Source: an uncultured Clostridia bacterium
GTDB taxonomy: Bacteria > Bacillota > Clostridia > Lachnospirales > CAG-274
Direction: 5' to 3'
DNA: 38,414 nt
Assembly (NCBI GenBank): GCA_947591605.1
Contig: CANQDF010000023.1
Location: forward strand, 1 to 38,414
Shown: positions 13,352-22,930 of the stretch, in pieces
How positions within the stretch are numbered: the first letter of the stretch is position 1
How the letters are laid out: the number at the start of each line of letters is the position of its first letter
Notes under the pieces: model-generated
Database searches by the model: none
Seen by the model: the letters and a program-made list of their open reading frames with translations, nothing else
Told to the model about the DNA's origin: nothing
Program-made: the position numbers and the translations under genes

Positions 13352-13933
13352 CTATAAGTAAAATCTCCATAAATAGTCCTTTGCCTCACGGGCGTAGCCG
13401 ATGTTTATGCGCTTGCCTTCCTTTATGCAAGGGGGTCTTGCGCCCTTTTCGACAAAGAGTATATCGCCTGTAAGGTCGGCTCCGTTCAATGCTCTGTCAA
13501 TGCCCATTGCAAGGCATATTTTGCCGGGGCCGTCGCCAAAGTGCACCCTGCGGTATCCGTTAAGCTCACCGAAGGGCACGCCGTATCTGTTGAGGGAGAG
13601 TGCGTCTGTATCGCCCTCGGGCACGGCGCCCCTTATAAGCACGGCGCACGGGCTGCCCTCCGCCTCGGTAACGGCGTTAAGACAGTTGTACATACCGTAT
13701 ATAAGGTAGATATAGGCTATGCCGCCCTCACGGTACATGGTTTCGGTGCGGGCTGTACGCCTGCCGCCGAAGCTGTGGCATGCCCTGTCGTTTATGCCGC
13801 AGTATGCCTCCGTTTCGGTCACGGTCATTTCAAGCCGTGTGCCGTTAAGTATGCGTACAAGCCTGCAGCCCAGCAGCTCCCTTGCCACGGTAACGGTATC
13901 CCTCAGATAAAAATCCTTATCAAGCTTTGTCAT
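13352..13933 (-). CDS. mpg: DNA-3-methyladenine glycosylase (MPG/Aag family)
   Basis: The 193-residue protein removes alkylated purines from DNA. It shows FYLRDTVTVARELLGCRLVR at the N-terminus, TETEAYCGINDRACHSFGGR with the catalytic Glu region, and REGGIAYIYLIYGMYNCLNA, all typical of the AAG fold. The start is the ATG that overlaps the stop of the isomerase-like gene; a GTG at 13954 is possible but has no site. Part of the leftward operon ending in rsfS. Confidence 0.93.
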   Translation of the reverse strand: MTKLDKDFYLRDTVTVARELLGCRLVRILNGTRLEMTVTETEAYCGINDRACHSFGGRRTARTETMYREGGIAYIYLIYGMYNCLNAVTEAEGSPCAVLIRGAVPEGDTDALSLNRYGVPFGELNGYRRVHFGDGPGKICLAMGIDRALNGADLTGDILFVEKGARPPCIKEGKRINIGYAREAKDYLWRFYL

Positions 13934-14762
13934 ATATCTTTTGCAGATACTCACAGTCGCTGTGGTAGCGCTGCTCGTTTGAGTTTTCTATAAGCATGGT
14001 GATATGAGGCTTTTTGGCTTTAAGGTGCTTAAAGAGAGGCTCGTAATTAAAAAGACCCTCGCCTACCTGCTCAAAGGCAACATCGCCCTTTTCGTCCAGC
14101 TTAAAGTCCTTTATGTGCATAACGCTTACCCTGTCGCCGTAGTAATCAAACACCTTGTCGATCACAGCCTCCTGCTCGGTATAGTTGTTTCTGTCAAGCA
14201 GGTTTACAGGGTCAAGTATTACCTCCACATTGGGCGAGTCTATATCCCTTAAAAACCTGAGCATCATTTCGGGCGAGTAGAGCGTGTGCGTTGCAACTCC
14301 CTCTACGCCTACTATGACGCCCAGCTTTTCCGCTGCGTCGACTATCTCGTTCATACTTTTTAAAAGCAGACGGTATGCGCCCTCGGTATAGGTTGCGGGC
14401 ACTATCTTGAAATTGGGGTCAAGCCTTCCCGTTTCGGTGCCTACCATGTCGGCGCCCAGCATACGTGCATATTTAAGATGCTCTATAAAGGTGGCTACCG
14501 CCTCCCGCCTTTTGCTCTCTATGGGGTTGGTGGGATTTATGTAGCAGCCCAGCACCGCAACATGTATATCGTTTTGTTTAAGCCTTTTTGAAATATAGTG
14601 CGCAAGCCCGGGGTTGTAATTGCCGAGTGAAAAGTCTATATCGGATATGGACTTTTTAAACGCAAGCTGCACCAGATCAATGTTGTTTGCCTTTACCTTG
14701 GTCAAAAAATCGTCAAAGCATTGTTTGCCGCCAAGGTCGTGTCCTCTCATGCCAAAGCTCAT
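13920..14762 (-). CDS. Sugar phosphate isomerase/epimerase (TIM barrel, AP endonuclease family 2)
   Basis: A 280-residue protein of the xylose-isomerase-like TIM-barrel superfamily. Metal-site segments are visible: GADMVGTETGRLD, GVIVGVEGVATHTLYSPE (Glu and His), VEVILDPVNLLDR (Asp), VSVMHIKDFKLDEKG (His and Asp), and HITMLIENSNE (Glu). These enzymes isomerise or epimerise sugars or inositol derivatives; which one cannot be told here. The start follows ATGAGGTGATATT. It is first in the operon, with a promoter at 14826-14855. The pairing with mpg may be fortuitous. Confidence 0.88.
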   Translation of the reverse strand: MSFGMRGHDLGGKQCFDDFLTKVKANNIDLVQLAFKKSISDIDFSLGNYNPGLAHYISKRLKQNDIHVAVLGCYINPTNPIESKRREAVATFIEHLKYARMLGADMVGTETGRLDPNFKIVPATYTEGAYRLLLKSMNEIVDAAEKLGVIVGVEGVATHTLYSPEMMLRFLRDIDSPNVEVILDPVNLLDRNNYTEQEAVIDKVFDYYGDRVSVMHIKDFKLDEKGDVAFEQVGEGLFNYEPLFKHLKAKKPHITMLIENSNEQRYHSDCEYLQKIYDKA

Positions 14763-14825
14763 AATATCACCTCATAAATTTTAATACATACACCGCATTG
14801 GTCAAGCCAAAACCGTGTTTAAATA

Positions 14826-14855
14826 ATTATAACACATAATAAGGCAAATCTTCAA
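14826..14855 (-). promoter_or_regulatory. Promoter of the isomerase-mpg-nadD-rsfS operon
   Basis: On the minus strand TTGAAG and TATAAT are separated by 18 bases. A second, weaker pair (TTGACC, 17, AAAATT) lies closer to the gene. Between here and 15048 I see no gene. Confidence 0.55.
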
Positions 14856-15048
14856 GTAGTGCATTGCAAATTATTGCCCTGCCCGGCTTGTACGGTTTGC
14901 CGTGTCGGACAGCACCGCACAGTATAAATAGGTAGAAAACCGGTGTATATGCACCCCTGATATATGAAAATTGTTAAAAATATCTAAAACAGGCGCAAAA
15001 AATCATCAAAAATTCGTTATTATTTTTTTGGAAAAAATTAAAAAAAGC

Positions 15049-15077
15049 TTGAAATCCGTTTAACCAAAGTGTATAAT
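15049..15077 (+). promoter_or_regulatory. Main promoter of the S10 operon
   Basis: TTGAAA and TATAAT spaced by 17 bases, about 235 bases before rpsJ, with a preceding A/T-rich tract (14995-15045) that could act as an UP element. Confidence 0.75.
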
Positions 15078-15084
15078 AGCATTG

Positions 15085-15300
15085 TTGTGACATTAAGAGC
15101 TGTGATGCAGAGGTTGCCGCAAATGCGGGTTTTTCTGCGGAGCGATGTCCGGTTCAAGAAACAGGGCGACAAGGTCACTGCATAAAATAGGTCGGTGTGT
15201 TTGGTTATGGGTATGCGCCCTGAGTTGCAAGGCGAAACACACGGATGAGTGTGCAGTCACCACTTGTCGTACTAAGTAATTAAAAAGTGCGAAAAGGAGG
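15085..15300 (+). promoter_or_regulatory. Structured S10-operon leader RNA
   Basis: The untranslated leader can fold into a large domain: GCGACAAGGTCACTGCA (15167-15183) pairs with TGCAGTCACCACTTGTCGT (15252-15270), enclosing an inner stem GTGTGTTT/AAACACAC with CGCC/GGCG at its tip. An earlier hairpin uses GCCGCAAATGCGG. No terminator run is seen, so control, if any, would act on translation or by stalling. In other bacteria ribosomal protein L4 represses this operon through its leader. Here the binding protein is unknown. Confidence 0.6.
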
Positions 15301-15311
15301 GGACTTTTTTT

Positions 15312-15623
15312 ATGGCTAATCAGAAGATCAGAATCAGCCTTAAGTCTTACGATCACAAGCTAGTTGACCAGTCAGCTGCTCAGATAATCGAAACTGCAAA
15401 GAAAACGGGTGCAAAGGTATCGGGCCCTATCCCAATGCCTACCAAAAAAGAGGTAGTTACCATATTAAGGGCTGTCCACATGTATAAGGACAGCAGGGAG
15501 CAGTTTGAGCTCAAGACCCACAAAAGACTGATCGACGTACTTATGGCAACACCAAAGACAGCCGATGCTTTAAGCCGTCTTGACCTGCCTGCAGGCGTTG
15601 ATATAACACTTAAGATGATGTGA
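15312..15623 (+). CDS. rpsJ: 30S ribosomal protein S10
   Basis: 103 residues, the usual length. [20 protein letters not shown], then [20 protein letters not shown] and [20 protein letters not shown] are diagnostic. S10 sits in the 30S head and, with NusB, takes part in antitermination. First gene of the supercluster; the start follows AAAAGGAGG. Confidence 0.98.
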   Translation: MANQKIRISLKSYDHKLVDQSAAQIIETAKKTGAKVSGPIPMPTKKEVVTILRAVHMYKDSREQFELKTHKRLIDVLMATPKTADALSRLDLPAGVDITLKMM

Positions 15624-15777
15624 TGATTGATCAGAAAAAAAGTTTTTAATTGGTTTATATAGGTAACATAGTATTGCCGGAAGAGCTTTGGCACAGACCG
15701 AAGGCTCTTGTATATGAACCTAGAATGATCATCCCGCAGGGGACGATCCGCTGTAGAGTTAATATGGAGGTAAAATT
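15624..15777 (+). other. rpsJ-rplC spacer with hairpin
   Basis: This 154-base gap is long for the operon. It holds the hairpin AAGAGCTTTGG / CCGAAGGCTCTT (about 15680-15709) without a T-run, and no reading frame with a ribosome-binding site. Confidence 0.4.
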
Positions 15778-16407
15778 ATGAAAAAGGCAATTGTTGCTAA
15801 GAAGATCGGTATGACACAGGTTTTCTCGGATAACGGTTTACTTATACCGGTAACCGTGCTTGAAGCAGGCCCATGTGTTGTGGTACAGAAGAAAACTGTT
15901 GACAATGACGGATACGACGCTATCCAGGTAGGCTTTGGCGATGTAAAAGCCAAAAAGCTTATCAAGCCCAAAAAGGGTCACTTTGACAAGGCAGGCGTTG
16001 AAGCCAGAAAGGTACTTAAGGAGCTTAGGCTTGACGATATAAGCTCTTACGAGGTAGGCTCCGAGATCAAGGCAGATGTGTTTGCCGCAGGCGATAAGGT
16101 TGACGTAACGGGTACCTCAAAGGGTAAGGGCTATCAGGGTCCCATCAAAAGACACGGTCAGTCAAGAGGACCTATGGCTCACGGCTCCAAGTTCCACAGG
16201 GCTGTCGGTTCGCTCAGCTCCGCCACTACACCCGGTAAGGTAAAAAAGGGTAAGAAGATGGCAGGACAGATGGGTTCTGTAAGGGTAACCGTGCAGAATC
16301 TCGAGGTGGTAAGAGCCGATGCGGAAAAGAATCTGCTTCTTATCAAGGGCGCCGTTCCCGGCAACAAGGGTACGGTTGTTGTAATCAAAGACAGCGTAAA
16401 GGCTTAA
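15778..16407 (+). CDS. rplC: 50S ribosomal protein L3
   Basis: 209 residues. [19 protein letters not shown] at the start and [20 protein letters not shown] with [20 protein letters not shown] at the centre identify L3, one of the first proteins bound to 23S rRNA near the peptidyl-transferase centre. The start follows ATGGAGG. Confidence 0.98.
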   Translation: MKKAIVAKKIGMTQVFSDNGLLIPVTVLEAGPCVVVQKKTVDNDGYDAIQVGFGDVKAKKLIKPKKGHFDKAGVEARKVLKELRLDDISSYEVGSEIKADVFAAGDKVDVTGTSKGKGYQGPIKRHGQSRGPMAHGSKFHRAVGSLSSATTPGKVKKGKKMAGQMGSVRVTVQNLEVVRADAEKNLLLIKGAVPGNKGTVVVIKDSVKA

Positions 16408-16435
16408 TCAATCTTTACGAAAGGAGGAAACCAGA

Positions 16436-17056
16436 ATGGCAACAGTAAAAGTTTTCAACATGAGCGGAAGCGAAGTTGGCAATATAGATTTGAGCGACGG
16501 CATTTTTGCTGTAGAGGTAAACGAGCACGTTATGCACCAGGCAGTTGTGCAGTACCTTGCTAACCAAAGACAGGGTACACAGAGCGCTCTTACCCGTGCG
16601 GAAGTAAGCGGCGGCGGCAGAAAGCCATGGAGGCAGAAGGGCACAGGCCGTGCAAGACAGGGCTCCATACGTTCACCACAGTGGACAGGCGGCGGCGTTG
16701 TTTTTGCTCCAAAGCCAAGAGATTACTCTTTTAAGCTTAACAAAAAGGTCAAAAGGGCAGCTCTTAAATCCGCACTTACCACAAAGGTAAACGAGGGTAA
16801 GCTTATTGTTGTGGATGAGCTCGCTCTCCCCGAAATAAAAACAAAGAAAATGGCTGAGGTGCTTAAAAACATAAACGCTGTAAAGCCTCTCATCGTGATC
16901 GAGGAGGGCAACAGCAATGCAGTACTCTCGGCAAGAAATATAGCAGATGTAAAAACGGCAGGCGTAAACACAATAAACGTTTACGATATCCTTAAGTACG
17001 ACTCACTCGTGCTTACCAAGGCTGCGGTTTCCAAAATCGAGGAGGTGTACGCATAA
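16436..17056 (+). CDS. rplD: 50S ribosomal protein L4
   Basis: 206 residues with the tunnel-loop region [20 protein letters not shown] and [21 protein letters not shown]4 lines the exit tunnel and in some bacteria represses its own operon through the S10 leader. The site AAAGGAGG precedes the ATG, and its last base overlaps rplW. Confidence 0.98.
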   Translation: MATVKVFNMSGSEVGNIDLSDGIFAVEVNEHVMHQAVVQYLANQRQGTQSALTRAEVSGGGRKPWRQKGTGRARQGSIRSPQWTGGGVVFAPKPRDYSFKLNKKVKRAALKSALTTKVNEGKLIVVDELALPEIKTKKMAEVLKNINAVKPLIVIEEGNSNAVLSARNIADVKTAGVNTINVYDILKYDSLVLTKAAVSKIEEVYA

Positions 17057-17355
17057 TGGCAGATTTAAAGTACTATGACATTATCCAGAAGCCCGTCATC
17101 ACAGAGAGAAGTATGAACGAGATGGCAGATAAGAAGTATGTGTTTATCGTACATCCCGATGCAACAAAGGTGCAGATCAAGCAGGCTGTTGAAAAGATGT
17201 TTGAGGGTACCAAGGTGGATTATGTAAATACTATCAGCCTTAAGGGCAAGGTAAAAAGGAGAGGCTATACCTTCGGTAAGACAGCCGCTAAGAAAAAGGC
17301 TATAGTTCAGCTTACAGAGGATAGCAAGGAGATAGAGATTTTCCAGGGGATGTGA
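17056..17355 (+). CDS. rplW: 50S ribosomal protein L23
   Basis: 99 residues. YYDIIQKPVITERSMNEMAD and YVFIVHPDATKVQIKQAVEK, then KVKRRGYTFGKTAAKKKAIV are typical. L23 sits at the tunnel exit and docks trigger factor and SRP. The start overlaps the rplD stop by one base. Unusually, a 492-base gap with repeats separates it from rplB. Confidence 0.97.
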   Translation: MADLKYYDIIQKPVITERSMNEMADKKYVFIVHPDATKVQIKQAVEKMFEGTKVDYVNTISLKGKVKRRGYTFGKTAAKKKAIVQLTEDSKEIEIFQGM

Positions 17356-17390
17356 TAAACAGTGAGCAGCGTATAATCAAATAAAAACTA

Positions 17391-17451
17391 TTTACGCAAA
17401 CTTGTTTGCGGTAAATATGTTTTTATGAAGATTATCCGGGGGCGAACGCCC
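17391..17451 (+). other. Two hairpins after rplW
   Basis: ATTTACGCAAAC can pair with GTTTGCGGTAAAT, and GGGGGC with GCCCCC around GAAC. Neither is followed by a T-run, so read-through to rplB is expected, perhaps with RNA processing. Confidence 0.4.
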
Positions 17452-17458
17452 CCTCAAC

Positions 17459-17780
17459 GAAACGGAGCGAAGCGGAGTTGAGTTGAAGACGCTGCGAACG
17501 TGCGGCGCTAGCCACGGCAACGCAAAGCAGTTGAGTTGAAAACGCTGCGAGCGTGCAGCGCAACGGAGCGAAGCGGAGTTGAGTTGAAAACGCTGCGAGC
17601 GTGCAACGCAACGAGCGAAGCGGAGTTGAGTTGAAAACGCTGCGAACGTGCAACGCCAGCTACCCCAAGGCAAACTTAGTAAGCGTTTAGCGATAGCGGA
17701 ATAAACGCTGCGAACGTGCAGCGCCGGCCACGGCAACGCAAAGCAGTTAAGTTGAGAACGCTGCGAACGTGCGGCAGCGC
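17459..17780. repeat. GC-rich hairpin repeat array inside the S10 operon
   Basis: The motif AACGCTGCGARCGTGC (the first copy starts GACGC) occurs six times, near 17488, 17541, 17589, 17636, 17704 and 17758, at intervals of about 47-68 bases, several copies preceded by GGAGCGAAGCGGAGTTGAGTTGAA. Several units can form CGCTGC/GCAGCG hairpins. The longer block CCACGGCAACGCAAAGCAGTT occurs twice (about 17512 and 17729). Open frames on the minus strand here are by-products of the repeat. No spacer-like unique sequence, so not CRISPR. Confidence 0.85.
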
Positions 17781-17847
17781 ATGATCACATTCATTGATAG
17801 CTATTGCACCACGAGTGCAGATAATTAAAAGTAAAGGAGTGTAAAAA

Positions 17848-18678
17848 ATGGGTATTAAGAGATTTAAGCCTTATACACCATCGAGAAGACAGATGACTGT
17901 ATCCGACTTCTCCGAAATAACAAAGTCTACACCCGAGAAGAGCCTTACAGTACACATAAAGACAACTGCAGGCCGCAACAATCAGGGTAAAATAACCGTT
18001 CGTCACATAGGCGGCGGCGCTAAAAAGAAATACAGAATAATCGACTTTAAGAGAAATAAGGACGGCATACCTGCAAAGGTTGCATCTATCGAGTACGATC
18101 CAAACAGAACGGCAAACATTGCTCTTTTGCACTATGCCGACGGCGAGAAGAGATATATACTTGCTCCCAACGGCCTTAAGGTAGGCGATGTGCTTACAAG
18201 CGGCGCAGATGCAGAGATACATGTGGGCAATGCTCTCCCTATGAGAAACATCCCCGTAGGCTCCGAGATACACAACATCGAGATGAAGCCCGGCGCAGGC
18301 GGACAGCTTGTAAGGAGCGCCGGCAATGTTGCACAGCTTATGGCTAAGGAAGGCAAGTATGCAACAGTAAGGCTCCCATCCGGCGAGATGAGGCTGCTCC
18401 CTATTGACTGCCGTGCTACTATCGGTCAGGTAGGCAACATAGACCATGAGCTTATCAATATCGGTAAGGCAGGTAAAAAGCGTCATATGGGTATCAGACC
18501 TACTGTAAGAGGTTCCGTTATGAACCCCAACGATCACCCACACGGCGGTGGCGAGGGTCGTGCACCCGTTGGTCGCCCTGCACCATGTACACCTTGGGGC
18601 AAGCCTGCTCTCGGTTACAAGACAAGAAAGAGGCATAAGGCAAGCAACAAGTACATTATAAGAGGCAGAAAAGGCTGA
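17848..18678 (+). CDS. rplB: 50S ribosomal protein L2
   Basis: 276 residues. [20 protein letters not shown] opens it, and [20 protein letters not shown] with the conserved catalytic-centre His closes on [21 protein letters not shown]2 is needed for subunit joining and peptidyl transfer. The start follows AAAGGAGTG. The upstream repeat array separates it from rplW, but the gene looks intact. Confidence 0.98.
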   Translation: MGIKRFKPYTPSRRQMTVSDFSEITKSTPEKSLTVHIKTTAGRNNQGKITVRHIGGGAKKKYRIIDFKRNKDGIPAKVASIEYDPNRTANIALLHYADGEKRYILAPNGLKVGDVLTSGADAEIHVGNALPMRNIPVGSEIHNIEMKPGAGGQLVRSAGNVAQLMAKEGKYATVRLPSGEMRLLPIDCRATIGQVGNIDHELINIGKAGKKRHMGIRPTVRGSVMNPNDHPHGGGEGRAPVGRPAPCTPWGKPALGYKTRKRHKASNKYIIRGRKG

Positions 18679-18698
18679 TTGATACAGGAGGGTAAATA

Positions 18699-18983
18699 AT
18701 GAGCAGATCACTTAAAAAAGGACCATTCTGTGATGACCACCTTATGAAAAAGGTTCTTGCGCAGAATGAAGCAAATACAAAAAACGTTATTAAAACATGG
18801 TCACGCCGTTCCACCATCTTTCCTGAGATGATAGGTCACACAATTGCTGTGCATGACGGAAGAAAGCATGTGCCTGTTTATATAACAGAGGATATGGTCG
18901 GACACAAGCTTGGCGAATTTGCACTTACCAGAACCTACAGAGGCCATGGCAAGGATGCCGAGAAGAAATCGTCTGTTCGATAA
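18699..18983 (+). CDS. rpsS: 30S ribosomal protein S19
   Basis: 94 residues: [20 protein letters not shown] and [20 protein letters not shown] then [15 protein letters not shown]. Binds S13 in the 30S head. Twenty bases after rplB, with an AGGAGG site. Confidence 0.98.
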   Translation: MSRSLKKGPFCDDHLMKKVLAQNEANTKNVIKTWSRRSTIFPEMIGHTIAVHDGRKHVPVYITEDMVGHKLGEFALTRTYRGHGKDAEKKSSVR

Positions 18984-19016
18984 GCTTATCATTAATTGAA
19001 AGGAGGAGCCTTAAAA

Positions 19017-19406
19017 ATGGCAAAGGGACACAGAAGCCAGATAAAGAAGGAAAGAAACGAACAAAACAGAGATAAAAGAGCTCAGGCTCATGCTAAGTTC
19101 GTAAGAGTTTCCGACAGTAAGGCCAGAATAGTTTTAAACCAGATAAAGGGCAAGAGCGTAGGCGAGGCAATGGGTATACTTGCTTATTCCCCAAGGTACG
19201 CTGCCGAGATCATAGAAAAAGTTTTAAAGTCTGCAGTTGCCAATGCAGAAAACAACCTGGAGTTGGACGTTGAAAAGCTGTATGTTGCAGATGCTGTTGC
19301 AAATCAGGGACCCACTCTTAAAAGGATCCGTCCGAGAGCACAGGGCAGAGCTTACAGGATAAATAAAAAGACAGCTCACATCTCAATATATCTTGATGAG
19401 AAATAA
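19017..19406 (+). CDS. rplV: 50S ribosomal protein L22
   Basis: 129 residues. The N-terminus carries an extra basic segment ([20 protein letters not shown]) before the usual [20 protein letters not shown]; family members are often 110-115 residues. The remainder is standard: RGKSV-like [20 protein letters not shown] and the tunnel loop [20 protein letters not shown]. The start is the ATG after AAAGGAGG; a start at 18996 is inside the site region. Confidence 0.96.
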   Translation: MAKGHRSQIKKERNEQNRDKRAQAHAKFVRVSDSKARIVLNQIKGKSVGEAMGILAYSPRYAAEIIEKVLKSAVANAENNLELDVEKLYVADAVANQGPTLKRIRPRAQGRAYRINKKTAHISIYLDEK

Positions 19407-19417
19407 GGAGGACAAAG

Positions 19418-20104
19418 ATGGGTCAGAAAGTAAATCCACACGGATTAAGAGTCGGCATCATCAAGGACTGGGATTCAACCTGGTATGCCGATAAAAAGGA
19501 TTATGCCAATTTCCTTGTAGAAGATAATAAAATAAGAACCTTTATTAAGGAAAAGTTAAATACGGTCGATGTTTATGCAGGTGTTTCCAAAATAAACATT
19601 GAGAGGACCAATGACAGGGTAAAGGTTACAATAGCTACATCAAAGCCCGGTATCGTTATAGGCAGAAACGGTGCTTCCATACAGGAGCTTACCGCTGCTC
19701 TCCAGTCGTTATCAAAGCAAAAGGTAATGGTAAACGTAGAGGAGATCAAGCGCCCCGAGCTGGATTCTCAGCTTGTTGCCGAGGATATTGCAAAGCAGCT
19801 TGAAAACCGTGTTACATTCCGCCGTGCCATGAAAAAGGCTATGCAGAACACCATGAGGAGCGGCGCAAAGGGTATCAAGACAAGCTGTTCGGGTCGTCTG
19901 GGCGGTGCCGAAATGGCTCGTTCCGAGCACTATCATGACGGTACTATCCCTCTGCAGACTTTAAGAGCGGATATTGACTACGGCTTTGCCGAGGCTAACA
20001 CCACATACGGCAAGATAGGCGTTAAGGTATGGATATACAAGGGTGAGATACTTCCGGCAAAGAAGGACAAAAAGGAAGGCGGTGCTGGTAATGTTAATGC
20101 CTAA
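19418..20104 (+). CDS. rpsC: 30S ribosomal protein S3
   Basis: 228 residues. [20 protein letters not shown] is the family opening and [16 protein letters not shown] the KH RNA-binding loop, followed by the C-terminal domain [21 protein letters not shown]3 guards mRNA entry. The 3' end overlaps rplP by 14 bases. Confidence 0.98.
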   Translation: MGQKVNPHGLRVGIIKDWDSTWYADKKDYANFLVEDNKIRTFIKEKLNTVDVYAGVSKINIERTNDRVKVTIATSKPGIVIGRNGASIQELTAALQSLSKQKVMVNVEEIKRPELDSQLVAEDIAKQLENRVTFRRAMKKAMQNTMRSGAKGIKTSCSGRLGGAEMARSEHYHDGTIPLQTLRADIDYGFAEANTTYGKIGVKVWIYKGEILPAKKDKKEGGAGNVNA

Positions 20105-20522
20105 GAGAGTTAAAAGACGTAAGCAATTCAGAGGCAGAATGACAGGCAAGGCTTTAAGAGGCAACAAGATAACCTACGGTGAGTACGGTATAGTTGCAAT
20201 GGAGCCAAGCTGGATAACCTCAAACCAGATAGAGGCTGCCAGAATTGCTATGACAAGATATATCAAGCGTGGCGGTAAGGTATGGATAAAGATATTCCCC
20301 GATAAGCCCGTTACAGAAAAGCCTGCCGGCACCCGTATGGGTAGCGGTAAAGGTACCCCCGAGCGTTGGGTCGCTGTAGTAAAGCCCGGCCGTGTTATGT
20401 TTGAGATCGCAGGTGTCAGCGAAGATGTGGCAAGAGAGGCGCTCCGCCTTGCTGTCCATAAGTTGCCTATCAAGTGCAAAATTGTTTCCCGTGCTGACCT
20501 CGAAATGGAGGGTAATGAGTAA
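20091..20522 (+). CDS. rplP: 50S ribosomal protein L16
   Basis: 143 residues from [20 protein letters not shown], the family start; a longer frame from 20043 lies within rps[21 protein letters not shown] is the conserved central loop. L16 helps shape the A site. Translation is coupled to rpsC by overlap and its stop overlaps the rpmC start. Confidence 0.98.
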   Translation: MLMPKRVKRRKQFRGRMTGKALRGNKITYGEYGIVAMEPSWITSNQIEAARIAMTRYIKRGGKVWIKIFPDKPVTEKPAGTRMGSGKGTPERWVAVVKPGRVMFEIAGVSEDVAREALRLAVHKLPIKCKIVSRADLEMEGNE

Positions 20523-20725
20523 TGAAAAGTAAAAATTTTGTTGAAGAACTTAGGACTAAGACTATTGAAGAGCTTAATAACGAGCTTGTAGACGCTAAAA
20601 AGGAACTGTTTAATTTAAGATTTCAGAATGCCACAAACCAGCTGGGCAACACTGCAAGGATAAGCGAGGTTCGCAAGAACATTGCCCGTATCCAGACTGT
20701 TATTACCCAGAAGAAGGGTATCTGA
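20522..20725 (+). CDS. rpmC: 50S ribosomal protein L29
   Basis: 67 residues, helical hairpin: [20 protein letters not shown] then [20 protein letters not shown] and [14 protein letters not shown]29 lies beside L23 at the tunnel exit. Starts in the overlap with the rplP stop (TAATG). Confidence 0.97.
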   Translation: MKSKNFVEELRTKTIEELNNELVDAKKELFNLRFQNATNQLGNTARISEVRKNIARIQTVITQKKGI

Positions 20726-20752
20726 TCTATCTAGCAAAAGGAGGACACTTAC

Positions 20753-21007
20753 GTGGAAAGAAATCTTCGTAAAACCAGGATCGGTAGGGTTGTCAGCAAT
20801 AAGATGGACAAAACCATCGTTGTTGCTGTTGAAAATAATGTAAGGCATCCATTATACAAAAAAATCGTTAAGACAACTTACAAGCTTAAGGCTCACGACG
20901 AAAATAATGAGTGTCAGATAGGCGACCGTGTAAAGGTTATGGAAACAAGACCTCTCTCCAAGGATAAAAGGTGGAGGCTTGTATCCATAGTTGAAAAGGT
21001 TAAGTAA
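20753..21007 (+). CDS. rpsQ: 30S ribosomal protein S17
   Basis: 84 residues, GTG start after [28 protein letters not shown] and [20 protein letters not shown] then [15 protein letters not shown] are typical of this early-binding OB-fold protein. Confidence 0.97.
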   Translation: MERNLRKTRIGRVVSNKMDKTIVVAVENNVRHPLYKKIVKTTYKLKAHDENNECQIGDRVKVMETRPLSKDKRWRLVSIVEKVK

Positions 21008-21032
21008 TCCCTAAAGACAGGAGGATAATTAA

Positions 21033-21401
21033 ATGATTCAGCAGGAAAGCAGATTGGTTGTTGCCGATAACTCCGGCGCAAAGGAGCTCCTTTGCATAAG
21101 GGTGCTTGGCGGCTCAACCAGGAGATATGCCAATATTGGCGATGTAATAGTTGCTACGGTCAAGGACGCAACACCCGGCGGCGTTGTTAAAAAGGGTGAG
21201 GTCGTTAAGGCAGTCGTTGTAAGGACGGTTAAGGGTGCTTCAAGGCCTGACGGCTCGTACATCAAGTTTGACGAAAACGCAGCGGTCATTATCAAGGATG
21301 ACAAAAACCCAAGAGGTACACGTATATTCGGACCTGTTGCAAGAGAGTTGAGAGAAAAGCAGTATATGAAGATACTTTCTCTTGCACCGGAAGTTTTATA
21401 A
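21033..21401 (+). CDS. rplN: 50S ribosomal protein L14
   Basis: 122 residues: [20 protein letters not shown] opening, [20 protein letters not shown] and [20 protein letters not shown]14 is the binding partner of RsfS, which is encoded at 11741-12103 in this window. Confidence 0.98.
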   Translation: MIQQESRLVVADNSGAKELLCIRVLGGSTRRYANIGDVIVATVKDATPGGVVKKGEVVKAVVVRTVKGASRPDGSYIKFDENAAVIIKDDKNPRGTRIFGPVARELREKQYMKILSLAPEVL

Positions 21402-21414
21402 GGAGGTAACACCT

Positions 21415-21720
21415 GTGAAGATTAAAAAGGGCGATAAGGTTCAGATTATTGCAGGCAAGGATAAAGGTAAAACGGGTAAGGTGCTTAAGGCTGACGCCAA
21501 AAACAACAAGGTTATAGTTGAGGGCTGCAACATGGTTTCAAGGCATGTTAAGCCAAATGCGGCAAACGGTCAGGGAGGCATTATCTCTCAGGAGGCGCCC
21601 CTTGACGCTTCAAACGTTATGTACCTTTACAACGGTGCGCCTACCAGAATTGGCTATAAGGTTGATGAAAACGGTGCTAAGCAGAGGATAGTAAAGTCCA
21701 CAGGCGACACTATTGATTGA
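21415..21720 (+). CDS. rplX: 50S ribosomal protein L24
   Basis: 101 residues from a GTG after AAGGAGGTAACACCT; the frame open from 21382 lies in rplN. KIKKGDKVQIIAGKDKGKTG is the KOW motif, followed by VEGCNMVSRHVKPN. L24 starts 50S assembly. Confidence 0.96.
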   Translation: MKIKKGDKVQIIAGKDKGKTGKVLKADAKNNKVIVEGCNMVSRHVKPNAANGQGGIISQEAPLDASNVMYLYNGAPTRIGYKVDENGAKQRIVKSTGDTID

Positions 21721-21746
21721 TCGGTGCAAAGGAGGTAAACTGAACC

Positions 21747-22286
21747 GTGAATATGTTAAAGGAATATTATGAGAAGGAAATAGTACCTGCTATGATGCAG
21801 AAATTCTCATACAAAAATATTATGCAGGTGCCAAAGATCGAAAAGATCGTTGTAAACATGGGTCTTGGCGAGGCTAAGGAAAATGCAAAGGCACTTGACA
21901 GCGCTGTCGGCGATATGACAATAATTGCAGGTCAGAAGCCCATAATCACAAAGGCTAAAAAGTCTATTGCGGCATTCAAGCTCCGTGCAGGTATGCCAAT
22001 AGGCTGCAAGGTCACCTTAAGAGGCGAAAAGATGTACAGCTTTGCAAACAGGCTCATAAACCTGGCTCTCCCTCGTGTACGTGACTTCCGCGGCGTAAGC
22101 GCAGAGTCCTTTGACGGCAGAGGCAATTACACCTTAGGCGTTAAGGAGCAGCTTATGTTCCCCGAGATCCAGTACGACAAGATCGACAAGATCAGGGGTA
22201 TGGATATCGTATTTGTAACCACAGCAAAGACCGATGAGGAAGCCAGAGAGCTGCTCAGATTGTTCGGTATGCCATTTAAGAAGTAA
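21747..22286 (+). CDS. rplE: 50S ribosomal protein L5
   Basis: 179 residues with a GTG start 11 bases after AGGAGG; ATG at 21753 is an alternative. [40 protein letters not shown] and [16 protein letters not shown] identify L5, which carries 5S rRNA into the 50S. Confidence 0.97.
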   Translation: MNMLKEYYEKEIVPAMMQKFSYKNIMQVPKIEKIVVNMGLGEAKENAKALDSAVGDMTIIAGQKPIITKAKKSIAAFKLRAGMPIGCKVTLRGEKMYSFANRLINLALPRVRDFRGVSAESFDGRGNYTLGVKEQLMFPEIQYDKIDKIRGMDIVFVTTAKTDEEARELLRLFGMPFKK

Positions 22287-22303
22287 TAAAGGGAGGACAG
22301 AAA

Positions 22304-22489
22304 ATGGCTAAAACATCAATGAAGATTAAGCAGGGCAGAAAACCTAAATTTTCAACACAGAGCTATACCCGCTGCAGAATTTGCGGAAGACCCCATGCTT
22401 ATTTAAGAAAGTTTGGTATTTGTCGTATATGTTTCCGTGAATTAGCTTATAAAGGTCAGATCCCCGGAGTTAAAAAGGCAAGCTGGTAA
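22304..22489 (+). CDS. rpsN: 30S ribosomal protein S14, zinc form
   Basis: 61 residues, the short type Z. Two CxxC pairs ([10 protein letters not shown] and [10 protein letters not shown]) bind one zinc. This form is usual in Clostridia; the longer zinc-free form is made by some bacteria when zinc is scarce and is not seen here. Site GGGAGG. Confidence 0.98.
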   Translation: MAKTSMKIKQGRKPKFSTQSYTRCRICGRPHAYLRKFGICRICFRELAYKGQIPGVKKASW

Positions 22490-22511
22490 TTGTTGAAAGG
22501 AGGTTATTTAA

Positions 22512-22913
22512 ATGTCAATGAGCGATCCTATCGCAGATATGCTTACAAGAATAAGAAATGCAAATACTGCTAAGCACAGCACTGTAGACGTACCTTCAAG
22601 CAAAATGAAAGAGGCAATTGCAAACATTCTTTTAAACGAGGGATATATACAGGGCTTTGAAATAACTGAGGACGGCGTAAAGAGGACTATGCGCATCACT
22701 CTTAAATACGGTAAGGACAAAAACGAAAAGGTTATATCGGGCATAAAGAGGATATCCAAGCCCGGCCTTAGAGTTTATGCCAACAAGGACGAAATGCCAA
22801 AGGTGCTCGGCGGCTTAGGTACTGCCATAGTGTCCACAAATAAGGGCATCATAACAGATAAGGAAGCCAGAAAGCTCGGCGTAGGCGGCGAGATTATTGC
22901 TTTCGTTTGGTAA
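22512..22913 (+). CDS. rpsH: 30S ribosomal protein S8
   Basis: 133 residues: [20 protein letters not shown] at the start and [20 protein letters not shown] near the end. Binds helix 21 of 16S rRNA and represses the spc operon in E. coli. Site AAAGGAGG. Confidence 0.98.
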   Translation: MSMSDPIADMLTRIRNANTAKHSTVDVPSSKMKEAIANILLNEGYIQGFEITEDGVKRTMRITLKYGKDKNEKVISGIKRISKPGLRVYANKDEMPKVLGGLGTAIVSTNKGIITDKEARKLGVGGEIIAFVW

Positions 22914-22930
22914 TAAGGAGGTAAAGGTAA

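Noticed and set aside
13541..13993. 150-codon plus-strand frame opposite mpg
   Set aside because: No ribosome-binding site; mpg on the minus strand has clear family motifs.
17392..17736. Minus-strand frames of 73-114 codons with repeated RSVFNS/LAAFSTQL segments
   Set aside because: They are translations of the DNA repeat array in several frames, lack ribosome-binding sites and lie antisense inside the S10 operon.
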